A stretch of DNA of 64,000 nt from SMWN01 sp965261165 (GTDB lineage: Bacteria; Pseudomonadota; Gammaproteobacteria; Eutrophobiales; Eutrophobiaceae), in assembly GCA_965261165.1 (NCBI GenBank), contig OZ253445.1, positions 1,178,001 through 1,242,000 on the forward strand, given 5' to 3'. Each line of letters begins with the position of its first letter. Position 1 is the stretch's first letter. The notes under the pieces are model-generated. The model ran no database searches. It saw only the letters and a list, made by a program, of their open reading frames with translations, and was not told the DNA's origin. Position numbers and translations under genes: made by a program. Shown here piece by piece: positions 19,341-29,015 of this stretch.

Positions 19341-20675
19341 TTATCCCGTGAGGATTTTACTTAAATTATTATAATCTTCATCTACTTTCGCTTCGGTTGC
19401 TCTTAATTCAGTAATTTTTCGACAGGCGTGTAAAACTGTCGTGTGGTCTTTTCCGCCAAAGGCATCACCTATTTCTGGCAGACTGTGGTTGGTTAAATCC
19501 TTAGAGAGCTTCATGGCAACTTGTCTTGGTCTTACGATTGAACGGTTTCTTCTTTTTGATAAAAGATCAGCGATGCGGATTTTGTAATATTCAGCCGTTG
19601 TTTTTTGAATATTTTCAATCGTGACCAATTTATCCTGAAGTAGCAGCAGATCCCGCAAGACTTCTTTTGTGAGCTCTAAGTTAATAGGTTTTCCTGTTAG
19701 GTTTGAGCTGGCGATAACACGATTAAGCGCGCCCTCTAGTTCTCTAACATTAGAACTAAAGCGTTTTGCTATAAAAAAAGAAACCTCATTGGGGATGTAT
19801 TTGTTTGCAGATCCCGCCTTGCTTTTAATAATGGCGACCCTGGTTTCCAGCTCTGGCGGCTCTATAGCGATGGTTAGTCCCCAACTAAAACGAGATTTGA
19901 GCCGTTCTTCCATATCTGATACTTCTTTCGGATAGCGGTCACAGGTAAGAATGATTTGACGCTGGCCTTCTAATAGGGCGTTAAATGTGTGAAAAAATTC
20001 TTCTTGGGAACGTTCTTTCTTTGCAAAAAACTGAATATCATCAATCAATAAGGCATCAACGGAACGGTAATAACGCTTAAATTCATTAATGGCGTTATGT
20101 TGTAAAGCCCTGACCATGTCGGCAACAAAACGCTCCGAATGTAGATAGACAACAGTGCTGTTAGTTTTGTTTTGGAGTATTGTGTGTCCAATGGCATGCA
20201 TTAGATGCGTTTTACCTAGGCCAACACCACCATAAATAAATAAAGGGTTATAGGACTCGCCCGGGTTTTCAGCAACCTGTAGGGACGAGGCCTTGGCGAG
20301 CTGGTTCGATTTACCTTCAACAAATAAATCAAAGGTAAACTCAGAATTAAGATTATTTGAGTGCTGGCTTTTTTTTACGCTGGCTGGCTGGCGAGTTGCC
20401 GGCTTTTGTTTGTCTGGGAAGGAAGGGTTTTTTTGACAACCGACCTCTAACAAGAGCGAGTAATTACTAAAGCTCTCTTTTTCAGATAAGATCGAGTTGA
20501 TTTTTTCAAAGTATTGTTCTTGTACCCAATCTTTTACAAAGTGATTCGGGGCGAGCAAAAGAATAGTAGAATTTTGCTCTTCTGCCTGTAGAGGACGTAT
20601 CCAGGTATTAAACTGTTGCGGCGGAAGCTCACCTTCTAGGCGCTCAAGACAATAATTCCACGACAAGCTTTGCAA
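19341..20675 (-). CDS. dnaA: Chromosomal replication initiator protein DnaA
   Basis: Origin-binding AAA+ initiator. 444 residues: domain I (about 1-85) with FNTWIRPLQAEE, a linker, AAA+ domain III with Walker A GGVGLGKTHLMHA and Walker B ALLIDDIQFF, and the DNA-binding domain IV ending in GKDHTTVLHACRKI. Transcribed away from rpmH; a DnaA box lies about 90 bases upstream of the start. Confidence 0.97.
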   Translation of the reverse strand: MQSLSWNYCLERLEGELPPQQFNTWIRPLQAEEQNSTILLLAPNHFVKDWVQEQYFEKINSILSEKESFSNYSLLLEVGCQKNPSFPDKQKPATRQPASVKKSQHSNNLNSEFTFDLFVEGKSNQLAKASSLQVAENPGESYNPLFIYGGVGLGKTHLMHAIGHTILQNKTNSTVVYLHSERFVADMVRALQHNAINEFKRYYRSVDALLIDDIQFFAKKERSQEEFFHTFNALLEGQRQIILTCDRYPKEVSDMEERLKSRFSWGLTIAIEPPELETRVAIIKSKAGSANKYIPNEVSFFIAKRFSSNVRELEGALNRVIASSNLTGKPINLELTKEVLRDLLLLQDKLVTIENIQKTTAEYYKIRIADLLSKRRNRSIVRPRQVAMKLSKDLTNHSLPEIGDAFGGKDHTTVLHACRKITELRATEAKVDEDYNNLSKILTG

Positions 20676-20809
20676 CTTTAGCAGCCTCCAGAATAAATGG
20701 TGTTATTTAGATGAATGATGGGTAATGACCTTTTATGGTGAGTCTAACCCCGATTTAGAAACTTATCCACAAGCTATACTACAACAACCAAAGCGGCTTG
20801 TTTTAAGGT
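20676..20809. promoter_or_regulatory. dnaA upstream region with consensus DnaA box (candidate oriC part)
   Basis: The dnaA-rpmH spacer is 315 bases long. It holds one perfect DnaA box, TTATCCACA, at 20763-20771, with the promoter regions for dnaA (leftward). Only one strong box is visible, fewer than expected for a complete oriC, so the functional origin could extend into the dnaA-dnaN spacer, which has two further box-like sites. The position between dnaA and rpmH is a known origin location in gammaproteobacteria such as Pseudomonas. Confidence 0.5.
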
Positions 20810-20907
20810 CGGCTATCCGGTTCATATAGCTGTGAGAGATGACGCGATCAGGATTAGGAGCGCCCATACAGTATATCAGCAACTTACCAATTGAGCTCGG
20901 ATAGCCG
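20810..20907. other. 98-base element closed by a 10-bp stem, tRNA-like on the minus strand
   Basis: CGGCTATCCG (20810-20819) and CGGATAGCCG (20898-20907) are perfect inverted repeats bounding 78 bases. Read on the minus strand, the 8-bp stem GGCTATCC/GGATAGCC is followed by GAGCTCAATTGGTAAGTT, which looks like a tRNA D-arm. A normal T-arm (GGTTCRANTCC) and a CCA end are not present and the anticodon arm is unclear, so a working tRNA is doubtful. It may be a decayed tRNA-like RNA or a structured rpmH leader. Confidence 0.35.
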
Positions 20908-20990
20908 AATTGACAGGGAAGGCATGAAAAACGTACCATACCGCGCTTTTTACGATTACCTTAATTTTAAGACACGATGGAAACAGGCCA

Positions 20991-21125
20991 ATGAAGAGAA
21001 CATTCCAACCCAGCAAATTAAAGAGAAAACGGCAACATGGTTTCCGCGTCAGAATGCGCACCAAGGCAGGGCGCAATGTTATTAGGGCGCGTCGAGCAAA
21101 GGGTCGAAAGAAGCTCTCGGCCTAA
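20991..21125 (+). CDS. rpmH: Ribosomal protein bL34
   Basis: 44-residue, highly basic large-subunit protein beginning MKRTFQPSKLKRKRQHGFR and ending in the conserved GRKKLSA-type tail. Full length for the family. It starts the rightward rpmH-rnpA-yidD-yidC-mnmE group. The ribosome site is weak. The gene overlaps an unrelated open frame that should be disregarded. Confidence 0.97.
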   Translation: MKRTFQPSKLKRKRQHGFRVRMRTKAGRNVIRARRAKGRKKLSA

Positions 21126-21146
21126 ACCCAAGGCAAAGCTGATGTT

Positions 21147-21509
21147 GTGTCTATAAAGCCGCACGATTTTGCAAGATTAAACAGGATTAATGACCCAGAG
21201 GATTATAGGAAGGTTTTTAGGTCTTCCTGTTGTTCAGTAGATGGAAAGTTTCTTGTGCTGGCAAGGAAGAACAGTTTAAAACAGGCTCGGCTTGGGCTTG
21301 CAATTTCAAAGAAAAATATAAGCAAGGCTACCAGCAGAAATCAGATAAAAAGAGCAATACGCGAGAGTTTTCGACACCATAAAAATCTTTTAAAAGGCTT
21401 GGACATCGTTGTGGTTGCCCACAAAAAGCAAACTATTGTTGATAGTAAAATTATTATTGAATCAATAAAGACTCACTGGAAAGCTATTTCGCAATGCAAA
21501 AAATTTTAA
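21147..21509 (+). CDS. rnpA: Ribonuclease P protein component
   Basis: Protein subunit that helps RNase P RNA bind pre-tRNA. 120 residues; the family signature appears as ARLGLAISKKNISKATSRNQ and KRAIRESFR. GTG start, 21 bases after rpmH. The last 16 bases overlap yidD, as is common for this gene pair. Confidence 0.93.
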   Translation: MSIKPHDFARLNRINDPEDYRKVFRSSCCSVDGKFLVLARKNSLKQARLGLAISKKNISKATSRNQIKRAIRESFRHHKNLLKGLDIVVVAHKKQTIVDSKIIIESIKTHWKAISQCKKF

Positions 21510-21724
21510 TTTCCAGTATTAAAGCTTATCAATATATTTTGAGTCCTTTTCTTCGGCCAAGCTGTCGCTATTTGCCAACTTGCTCTCAATACATGGAGGA
21601 AGCAATTACAAAACGTGGTGTCTTAAAGGGCATTGTTTTGGGTGTTTTGCGTATTTGCCGTTGTCACCCACTTCATAGGGGAGGCTATGATCCGGTTCCG
21701 GATAATAATAATTTGCATGGATAA
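21494..21724 (+). CDS. yidD: Membrane protein insertion efficiency factor YidD
   Basis: 76-residue amphipathic protein that assists YidC-dependent insertion. Family pattern YQYILSPFLRPSCRYLPTCS, then RCHPLHRGGYDPVP, is complete. It overlaps rnpA at its start and the chosen yidC start at its end, so the three are translationally linked. Confidence 0.95.
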   Translation: MQKILISSIKAYQYILSPFLRPSCRYLPTCSQYMEEAITKRGVLKGIVLGVLRICRCHPLHRGGYDPVPDNNNLHG

Positions 21725-23384
21725 TTTACGTTTTATTTTGATTATTTCTCTAAGTCTGGTCTCATTAATGCTTTGGCAAGAATGGGAGAAGGATTATGGG
21801 TCGCTGGTTGGGCAGGGAAAAATAAGCGAACTGGAAAACCAAGACAAGCAAAATATTGATGTACCTACTACCCCCACAGCTTCGAAAACACAAAAACAGG
21901 CGCTTTTTAATGTTGAGACGGCACCTCCCGTTTCTGCTGGTTTGCCAGAAGAGAATCCAGTGACAGTTAAAACAGATTTATACCAAATTAATCTTGGCAA
22001 AAAAGGCGGAGGTGTCGATAAAGTTGCGCTGCTTGATTACCCCGTTGAACTAGACGCGCTTAGCGAACCTACGCTTTTATTGAACAATACTGACCCGCTG
22101 TTTTACGTCGCACAAGGAGGGTTGTTAAGTAAGAATGATGGCCCAACCCCAACACACAAGGCAATGTTTACCGCTTCAAGCAATCACTATGTTTTGAATA
22201 TTGGTGAAGACAAGCTTGTTGTGCCGCTGGTCTGGGAGTCTAAAGAGGGTCTGAAGGTTACCAAGACTTACGAATTTACCCGAGGCAGTTATTTAGTAAA
22301 CATCAAATATGAAATAGAAAACCAAGGTGACGAGCCTTGGGTGGGTCAAGCATATAATCAACTACAAAGAAGCAACCCTGGAAGAGAGTCTCGTATCCTT
22401 TATACATATACAGGCGCGGTCGTTTCAAGCCCGGAACAGCGTTACAAAAAACTTAGCTTTGATGATATGGGGGATGAAGAGCTTGACGTAGACATTACTA
22501 ATGGTTGGGTTGCAATGTTGCAACACTATTTTGTGTGCGCGCTTGTCCCTGTTAGTCAAGAAGAACAAAATCATTACTATACGATTGCAGTAGATAACAA
22601 CCGTTACACAATCGGCGCTATCACACCAGCAATAACGATCGCGGTAAATGCGAAAGGCAGTATAGAGCAAAAACTTTATATGGGCCCAAAAATCCAGAGC
22701 AAACTTGAAGAGATTGCTCCAGGCCTAGAATTAACAGTTGACTATGGCGTGCTGTGGTTTTTGGCAAAGCCATTGTTTTGGTGTTTGGAAAGATTTTACG
22801 GGATCACTGGTAACTGGGGCTGGGCGATCATCCTAGTTACCCTGATGTTGAAGCTTTTATTTTTCAGACTCTCCGCCACAGGCTATAAATCAATGGCCAA
22901 TATGCGTCGAGTGCAGCCAAGACTGATGTCTATTAAAGATCGTTATAAAGATGACAGGGCGCGTCTGAATCAGGCCATGATGGATATCTATAAAAAAGAA
23001 AAAATAAATCCACTAGGTGGTTGTTTTCCGATACTCATACAGATTCCCGTTTTTATCGCTTTATACTGGACTTTGCTTGAAAGTGTTGAGCTAAGACAAA
23101 CAGGATTTATTTTTTGGCTGACAGATTTGTCTGCGCCAGATCAATTTTATGTCTTGCCGTTGCTGATGGGCGTGACAATGTTGATACAACAAAAATTAAA
23201 TCCGGCGCCTATAGATCCTATACAACAAAAAGTCATGTCGATTTTACCCATCGTTTTTACTGTGTTCTTTGCATTTTTTCCGTCTGGCTTGGTGTTATAT
23301 TGGGTTGTAAACAACACTCTGTCTATTGCACAGCAATGGGTAATTACCAGGAGCATTGAGCGCACAGCAAAGCCACAGAACTAG
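21717..23384 (+). CDS. yidC: Membrane protein insertase YidC
   Basis: Inner-membrane insertase and chaperone for membrane proteins. Start placed at ATG 21717 (MDNLRFILIISLSLVSLMLW), giving a normal N-terminal helix and 555 residues; the frame is open further upstream but that part overlaps yidD. A large periplasmic P1 domain covers about residues 55-335, followed by the conserved C-terminal helices with FRLSATGYKSMANMR, NPLGGCFPILIQIPVFIALYW and YWVVNNTLSIAQQW. Gram-negative type. Confidence 0.95.
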   Translation: MDNLRFILIISLSLVSLMLWQEWEKDYGSLVGQGKISELENQDKQNIDVPTTPTASKTQKQALFNVETAPPVSAGLPEENPVTVKTDLYQINLGKKGGGVDKVALLDYPVELDALSEPTLLLNNTDPLFYVAQGGLLSKNDGPTPTHKAMFTASSNHYVLNIGEDKLVVPLVWESKEGLKVTKTYEFTRGSYLVNIKYEIENQGDEPWVGQAYNQLQRSNPGRESRILYTYTGAVVSSPEQRYKKLSFDDMGDEELDVDITNGWVAMLQHYFVCALVPVSQEEQNHYYTIAVDNNRYTIGAITPAITIAVNAKGSIEQKLYMGPKIQSKLEEIAPGLELTVDYGVLWFLAKPLFWCLERFYGITGNWGWAIILVTLMLKLLFFRLSATGYKSMANMRRVQPRLMSIKDRYKDDRARLNQAMMDIYKKEKINPLGGCFPILIQIPVFIALYWTLLESVELRQTGFIFWLTDLSAPDQFYVLPLLMGVTMLIQQKLNPAPIDPIQQKVMSILPIVFTVFFAFFPSGLVLYWVVNNTLSIAQQWVITRSIERTAKPQN

Positions 23385-23407
23385 AGTTGGAGGCCGCAAG
23401 TTAGAAG

Positions 23408-24778
23408 ATGGTTATGACCGACGATACCATTGCCGCAATCGCAACACCTTCTGGACGAGGGGGCGTTGGCATCATTCGTCTTTCTGGGGTAGATGCCCCT
23501 GAAATCGCAAAACAACTTTTAGATAAAGAATCGTACTCTCAAGAGTTAAAGGCCAGGGATGCCCAGCTTTGTTCTTTTTTGGACGAAGATGGCTCGCTTA
23601 TTGATAGTGGGATTCTCATTTATTACCCACAACCAGCGTCTTATACAGGAGAGCATGTTGTTGAGCTTCAGGGGCATGGCGGCAGAGTGGTTATGTCCAT
23701 GTTGCTAGATCGCGTGATTGTGCTAGGCGCCAGGCAGGCACGGCCAGGTGAATTCACTGAACGCGCATTTCTTAATAATAAAATTGATTTGGTGCAGGCA
23801 GAGGCTGTGGCCGGGTTAATCGACAGTGTCTCATCTCAAGCAGCAAGGAGTGCTATCCGCTCTTTGGAAGGAGAGTTCTCGGACAACATAAACGACCTAG
23901 CGCAAAGGTTGGTTAGTTTACGCATGTTTGTGGAAAGCGTATTGGATTTTTCAGAAGAAGAAATAGAATTTATTCAGGGTAGAGAGGTAAAAGAAAAGCT
24001 ATCCGCCTGTATTGAAGAAATCAGCAAGATCTTCCAAAGAGCAAAACAAGGTGCAATTTTAGGAGAAGGTTTACGGTTGGCAATTATTGGCAGCCCAAAT
24101 GTGGGCAAGTCTAGCTTGCTAAACCGTCTTGCAGGAAGAGAAGCTGCAATTGTTAGCAAAACCCCAGGAACGACGAGAGATATTGTTGAAGAAAATATTC
24201 TTATTGAGGGTGCGCCACTTAACATCTTGGATACTGCTGGACTCAGAGAAACCAAAGATGATATTGAAGAGGAGGGGATTAAGCGCGCATTAAATGCAGC
24301 GAGTCAGGCCGATATCATATTATTGGCGTTAGAATGCGAGCAAGATATTGGCGCAGAAGAACAACGTGTTCTCGATGCGTGTTCTGAGAATATTAAAATA
24401 ATATTAGTCAGAAATAAAATTGATTTGGCTGAAAACAAACAAGAACTGCTCGATAAAAATAGAAACGTGGCGGAGGTGTACTTGTCAGCAAAGACCGGAG
24501 AAGGCGTAGGGTCCTTGGTTCATATATTAAAAACAGCCATGGGCATAAGCGAGACAAGCGAAGATGCGTGTATGGCAAGAACGCGCCATCTTAGCGCGCT
24601 TTCTGAAACGAAAGAATTTCTAAACAAGGGATTGCAGCAACTGGAAAACAAAAATACCTTAGAGCTGTTAGCTGAAGATCTGCGATTAGCTCAGGAATCT
24701 CTAGGCTCAGTTACTGGAAGTTTTGTGGCTGACGACTTGCTCGGTGAAATTTTTTCAAAATTCTGTATCGGCAAATAA
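23408..24778 (+). CDS. mnmE: tRNA modification GTPase MnmE
   Basis: With MnmG it installs (carboxymethyl)aminomethyl groups on wobble uridines. 456 residues: N-terminal tetrahydrofolate-binding domain (DTIAAIATPSGRGGVGIIR), helical domain, G domain with GSPNVGKSSLL, DTAGLRET and the C-terminal catalytic FCIGK. ATG 23414 is an equally good start, two codons downstream. It closes the origin-proximal rightward gene group. Confidence 0.95.
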   Translation: MVMTDDTIAAIATPSGRGGVGIIRLSGVDAPEIAKQLLDKESYSQELKARDAQLCSFLDEDGSLIDSGILIYYPQPASYTGEHVVELQGHGGRVVMSMLLDRVIVLGARQARPGEFTERAFLNNKIDLVQAEAVAGLIDSVSSQAARSAIRSLEGEFSDNINDLAQRLVSLRMFVESVLDFSEEEIEFIQGREVKEKLSACIEEISKIFQRAKQGAILGEGLRLAIIGSPNVGKSSLLNRLAGREAAIVSKTPGTTRDIVEENILIEGAPLNILDTAGLRETKDDIEEEGIKRALNAASQADIILLALECEQDIGAEEQRVLDACSENIKIILVRNKIDLAENKQELLDKNRNVAEVYLSAKTGEGVGSLVHILKTAMGISETSEDACMARTRHLSALSETKEFLNKGLQQLENKNTLELLAEDLRLAQESLGSVTGSFVADDLLGEIFSKFCIGK

Positions 24779-24808
24779 ACGAGAGTCCATAAAAATCTAC
24801 GACAAAAG

Positions 24809-25719
24809 ATGAAAAATGTAGTCAGTAAAATATTGTTTATTTCGTTAAGTAATATTGGGGATGCGGTAATGACAACGCCGGTGCTTCAGGCCTTACACGA
24901 ACTCTATCCAGAAGCTGTTATCGATATTGTTGGCGATCAGCGATCTAGTGAGATATTTAAACATTGCCCTTTTCGCGGAGAGATATTTCACAAGCAGAAA
25001 AACAGTTTCTTTAAGAGGCGTTCCAGCGTTGTTAGTAACCTTATGGTCTCAGTCTTATGATCTTGTTGTAGATATTCGTACTGATGGTCTGGCTTATTTA
25101 TTACTTGCCGGGAAACGGTTTACAAAATTGAATAGAACAAAGACTGGTGCGCATTCAGTACAACAACACTTGGGAATTATTGCAGATATTTATCAGAGCG
25201 ATTCAGTCCAATGCCATGTATGGATCAGCAAAAAAGAAAAACAATTTGCCAAAGAGATGCTTGGTAAGCATTACGGAAAAAAATTGTTAGGGCTAGGGAC
25301 AGGAGCAAACGCCGAGAAAAAATATGGTCCGTAGAGAACTATCTGTCCCTGATAAAAAAACCGGTAATGATTTTGATGCTGTTATATTTCTGGGTGACAA
25401 CAGGGATAAAGAACGTTCAAACTATATCTCTTCGAGAGTCGAGTCACCGTGTATTAATATGTGTGGGAAGACGAGTATTCTTGAGGCGTTTGCTAGACAA
25501 CAATGTCTTGATTTGTTTATTGGAAATGACTCTGGCCTTAGGTACATGGCCGCTGCTGCCGGGATTACGACACTAACAATATTTGGGTCGGGCGAGCCGG
25601 ATCGGTATCGACCCTGGGGAGAACGGGCTTTGTGGTTGACTGGAGAGAAGCAGGAGATAAAAAATGTTTCTGTTGAGGCTGTTGTCGAGACCCTGCAAAA
25701 ACAGGCTCAAACAAAATGA
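24809..25719 (+). pseudogene. Glycosyltransferase family 9 (heptosyltransferase-like), frameshifted
   Basis: Homology runs through three reading frames. Frame 2 (24809 to about 25010) holds ISLSNIGDAVMTTPVLQALH, the GT9 N-terminus. Frame 3 (to about 25320) holds WSQSYDLVVDIRTDGLAYLL and LGTGANAEKK. A short frame-2 stretch reads WSVENYLSLIKK, then frame 1 (25374-25719) holds AVIFLGDN and LFIGNDSGLRYMAAAAGI. At least two of the three shifts lie at A runs. GT9 enzymes transfer heptose-like sugars to lipid A core. Either a recent pseudogene or homopolymer sequencing errors; neighbours are intact. Confidence 0.85.
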
Positions 25720-26765
25720 AAATAACACAATTAATGCTGGCTAAGGGCTTTGGTGGCGGTGAACGTCTATTTATTGATCTCATTGGCTCATTATCAGAGA
25801 TGGGACATGATGTTCTTGCCATTTGTCAGGCTGGCTATGATGCAGAGAGAATGCTAAAAAATAATCATAATATTCGGCTAAAGACTGTGCGGGCATTTAG
25901 TACCAGAGATCCCTTTGTCTGGAGGGCTATTGCATCAAAGATCGAGGCGCACGATTCAGATATTGTTCAGTCGCATATGTCTAGAGGTGCGCACTTGGCT
26001 GGCAAAGCATGCAAAAGCTTGAATAAGCCGCTGGTTGTTACCTTACACAACTATATTGATTTGAAATACTATAAAAATGTTACAAATTTTATTCCAGCAA
26101 CAGTTGATCAGGTTAATTATCTGCGCCAAAAAGGAGTTCCTGAAAAAAAGATTAAATTAATACCGCATTTTTCTCACCTTGACCCTGCGACTGAACCATC
26201 ATTCAGGAATAATGATGTGCTTATGTACGGTAGCTACGGCAGGCTGGTAAAGAAAAAAGGGTTTCATGTGCTTCTTAATGCATTTGAAAAACTCAGAAAA
26301 AGCACAAATGCTGAACTTGTTATTGGAGGTGATGGCCCAGAGCGTGAAGATATCAGATCTCTGGTCGTAAAGCTGGGGCTGCAAGAGAAGGTTAAGTTCA
26401 TTGGCTGGGTAAAAGATGTCGGGTCGTTTCTAAATAACATAGATGTTTTTGTGCTGCCGTCGCTCGACGAACCTTTTGGCATAGCAGTGCTTGAAGCAAT
26501 GGCCATGGGCAAACCAATAATATCGACAAAAAGCCAGGGCCCGAAAGAAATACTCAATAATGGGAATTCATACCTTGCAGAAGTTAATGACATTGATTCA
26601 CTGTCTAATGAAATGATTGTGGCAGCAAAAGATAAGGCGGGGAGAGAGCGGAGAGCGGTGCAAGCCTTGATTGATTATAAAAATTTTTATTCAAAACAAA
26701 TTGTTGTGCCCAAGTTTTTGCAGCTTTACGAACAAACAATGTTAGATTGGAAAGCCAATTATTAA
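25716..26765 (+). CDS. Glycosyltransferase family 4
   Basis: 349-residue GT-B-fold sugar transferase, predicted cytoplasmic and acting on a surface glycan or LPS core. N-terminal GFGGGERLFIDL motif and C-terminal donor-binding motif EPFGIAVLEAMAMGKPI (the E-x7-E pattern) are clear. Its ATG overlaps the TGA of the broken GT9 gene, indicating that the two were one operon. The specific sugar and acceptor cannot be told. Confidence 0.85.
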   Translation: MKITQLMLAKGFGGGERLFIDLIGSLSEMGHDVLAICQAGYDAERMLKNNHNIRLKTVRAFSTRDPFVWRAIASKIEAHDSDIVQSHMSRGAHLAGKACKSLNKPLVVTLHNYIDLKYYKNVTNFIPATVDQVNYLRQKGVPEKKIKLIPHFSHLDPATEPSFRNNDVLMYGSYGRLVKKKGFHVLLNAFEKLRKSTNAELVIGGDGPEREDIRSLVVKLGLQEKVKFIGWVKDVGSFLNNIDVFVLPSLDEPFGIAVLEAMAMGKPIISTKSQGPKEILNNGNSYLAEVNDIDSLSNEMIVAAKDKAGRERRAVQALIDYKNFYSKQIVVPKFLQLYEQTMLDWKANY

Positions 26766-26774
26766 TTTTGTATT

Positions 26775-27749
26775 TTAAAGCATATTTTCCAGTAGCAGTC
26801 GGTTGACAACAGTCTCTGCTGATATTGATTTTAATGAGGCCGGACTAAAAGCATTATTATTTTTATGTGGGGTTTTGCCATTAATTTGGGCAGAGATGAT
26901 ATTTCTCTCTTGACCAATCGCATGGCTGCGCATCCAGTTTGTTGGACCAAAAAAGGCATAAACAGGAATGCCTGAGCAGGAAAGAATATGCATAGGGCCA
27001 GAATCATTTGTAATAGCAAATGATGCCTGCCTCCCTAGTTCTGCCAATTCTGAGAAGGTAAATTTCATGCATGCATCCAAACCTGTGATTGAGGATAATT
27101 TATTATTTATTTCCCGATCATCAGCCCCACCAACCCATACGATAGCTTTATTTTTAGTTGATAACATTTGTGCAAATTTCTCGTAATGAGGCCAGCGTTT
27201 TTCAGGGTGTTGGCTGCTCCCGCCAGGGTGAATAAGAATAAATTTTTTTTTAGCGAGTCCTTTTTTTTCTACCCACATATTAACGCGTTGTTTTCCTTCT
27301 TCAGAGATTGGCAAAAAAGGCAGCGAGGGCATGGCAGAAATGCCAGCTGACTCTAGTACGGAAATCATTCTGTCATAGATATGAGATTTTCCTAGGTACA
27401 CAGTTTTAGGATGGAGGTTATATGGATATCGGGGATGATTGCCAATCCTGACAGGGGCTCCTGAGAAGGCGCAGTATAGGCCAGAGCGATCATTCGATTG
27501 TAAATCATAGATAGAGTTAAATTTGTTTTTTCTTATCCACTTAATTGTACTTAAGTTGTTTAGAGCGCCCTTTCTTTCTACAGAATGAGTAGTTATTCCC
27601 GACCATGCCTGGAAAAGATCATGAAAAGGCTTTGACGTAAGTAGAGCTATCGAATCAGTGGAATGGAAAGTTTGAATTTGTTTTATTAACGACGTTGATA
27701 TAACAACATCACCGAGAGCCCCTAATTTAATTATGAGTATATTTGCCAT
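26775..27749 (-). CDS. Glycosyltransferase family 9 (heptosyltransferase-like)
   Basis: 324 residues, intact GT9 enzyme of the ADP-heptose:LPS heptosyltransferase type. N-terminal KLGALGDVVISTSLIKQI, central HPGGSSQHPEKRWP and C-terminal AITNDSGPMHILSCSGIPV fit the family. It is convergent with the preceding GT4 gene and adjacent to the ligase-like gene, consistent with LPS core assembly. Which heptosyltransferase (WaaC, F or Q) it is cannot be decided. Confidence 0.87.
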   Translation of the reverse strand: MANILIIKLGALGDVVISTSLIKQIQTFHSTDSIALLTSKPFHDLFQAWSGITTHSVERKGALNNLSTIKWIRKNKFNSIYDLQSNDRSGLYCAFSGAPVRIGNHPRYPYNLHPKTVYLGKSHIYDRMISVLESAGISAMPSLPFLPISEEGKQRVNMWVEKKGLAKKKFILIHPGGSSQHPEKRWPHYEKFAQMLSTKNKAIVWVGGADDREINNKLSSITGLDACMKFTFSELAELGRQASFAITNDSGPMHILSCSGIPVYAFFGPTNWMRSHAIGQERNIISAQINGKTPHKNNNAFSPASLKSISAETVVNRLLLENML

Positions 27750-29015
27750 CTACGAGCTATAGTTTTTGTTTGAGAATACGAAACAAACGGAAATTAACAC
27801 AGTCCACCAAGTGATAGTCGACCAATATGACCCATAAAAAGCCAGTCCTGTATGATATGGCAATACAGCTATCATAATGCACATTAGCCAAGGTAGCTGT
27901 TGAGCATTACCATTTTTGATTGTGTGAAAAATTAACCGGAGTAAATATATCCAAAAGATTAAAAAACCTATAAAACCAAGAGAGCCTGTTTCAATCAAAA
28001 TTTCCAAAAGAGCGAGGTGGGGGTGGGTCGGGCTAGAACGCTCATTGTTAACATAAAAATTATCGGCATTCGTGTATTTTTTATAGGCATGACGAAACCC
28101 TCTTGGCCCGATTCCATTAACCCAATGAGCTCTATAAATGTTTATTCCTACTTCCCATATTGGAAGACGCAGAGCGCTTGCTTGATTAATTTGCTCGTAA
28201 TTTCCGCTGAATAACCCGAGTGTATTATTAACCCTTGTATTTAGAGGTTGATATAAAGCTATGAATAAAAAAAGAATAAATGTGATAAAAGGCACAATTA
28301 TAAGAAGTGGTTTTAAGGTGGATGATTTGTGTAAAAAAAATAAATATACGCAATAAATAAAACTGGCAGAGAAGAGCATTATCCAGGCAGTTCGTTTTCC
28401 ACCGAGCAAAACAACGCTGAAAAACACTACCAACAACAACCACAAAAATCGATAATTTGATTGATGTCGTCGAACAAGCTCAAAAAATATTGGACTGAAT
28501 ACAGCTAAGACGTGTCCCAAAGTATTTTTCGGAGAGAAAGGGCCTCCGACAAAACCATTGTTCAAAGGGTAACCAAAAATATCTACGCCGACCAAAAATT
28601 GGAAAAGAGCGTCAAAACACCAGAAGCCAATAATGATAATAAGACCAATAATGATTGATGCACGAACATTTTCTTTCTTTAGTTCAGCAGCGATAAAATA
28701 TGCTGCAAAAATAAAACGTAAATAAGGGATAGTTACCCTAAGAGAGTGCTTTAAATCTATAGCGTCAGCCAAGGAAAATAACATGGGCAGCCAAATTGAA
28801 AAAAATAAAATATAAATAAAATTTAATTCTGGCGCTCTAGGGAACCTATTGCATATAAGCCTATATGCCCCTATAAGAGCCATGATGCAAATAGGTAAAT
28901 TGAAAAGAGTTTTTGTTGAAAAAAGTAAAACAGTTGAGAGAATGAGTAATGATGACCAGTTAGATCTGGTTGAATCAAGAAGGCTTATGCTTGCAGCTAA
29001 AAATTTGTTCGTCAT
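27750..29015 (-). CDS. O-antigen ligase / polymerase-like membrane protein
   Basis: 421 residues, about ten to twelve hydrophobic helices; a Wzy/WaaL-type protein. The helix-rich layout, a large periplasmic loop around residues 265-350 (ending near SSPTHPHLALLEILIETGSL) and GGKRTAWIML fit the Wzy_C family. Such enzymes transfer lipid-linked glycan to lipid A core (WaaL) or polymerise repeats (Wzy); sequence alone does not separate them, but flanking core transferases favour a ligase. It overlaps the next gene upstream by four bases. Confidence 0.8.
   Translation of the reverse strand: MTNKFLAASISLLDSTRSNWSSLLILSTVLLFSTKTLFNLPICIMALIGAYRLICNRFPRAPELNFIYILFFSIWLPMLFSLADAIDLKHSLRVTIPYLRFIFAAYFIAAELKKENVRASIIIGLIIIIGFWCFDALFQFLVGVDIFGYPLNNGFVGGPFSPKNTLGHVLAVFSPIFFELVRRHQSNYRFLWLLLVVFFSVVLLGGKRTAWIMLFSASFIYCVYLFFLHKSSTLKPLLIIVPFITFILFLFIALYQPLNTRVNNTLGLFSGNYEQINQASALRLPIWEVGINIYRAHWVNGIGPRGFRHAYKKYTNADNFYVNNERSSPTHPHLALLEILIETGSLGFIGFLIFWIYLLRLIFHTIKNGNAQQLPWLMCIMIAVLPYHTGLAFYGSYWSTITWWTVLISVCFVFSNKNYSS

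Noticed and set aside
20810..20907. Functional tRNA gene
   Set aside because: Acceptor and D-arm look right but the T-arm and anticodon loop are not standard, so it is listed only as a structured element.
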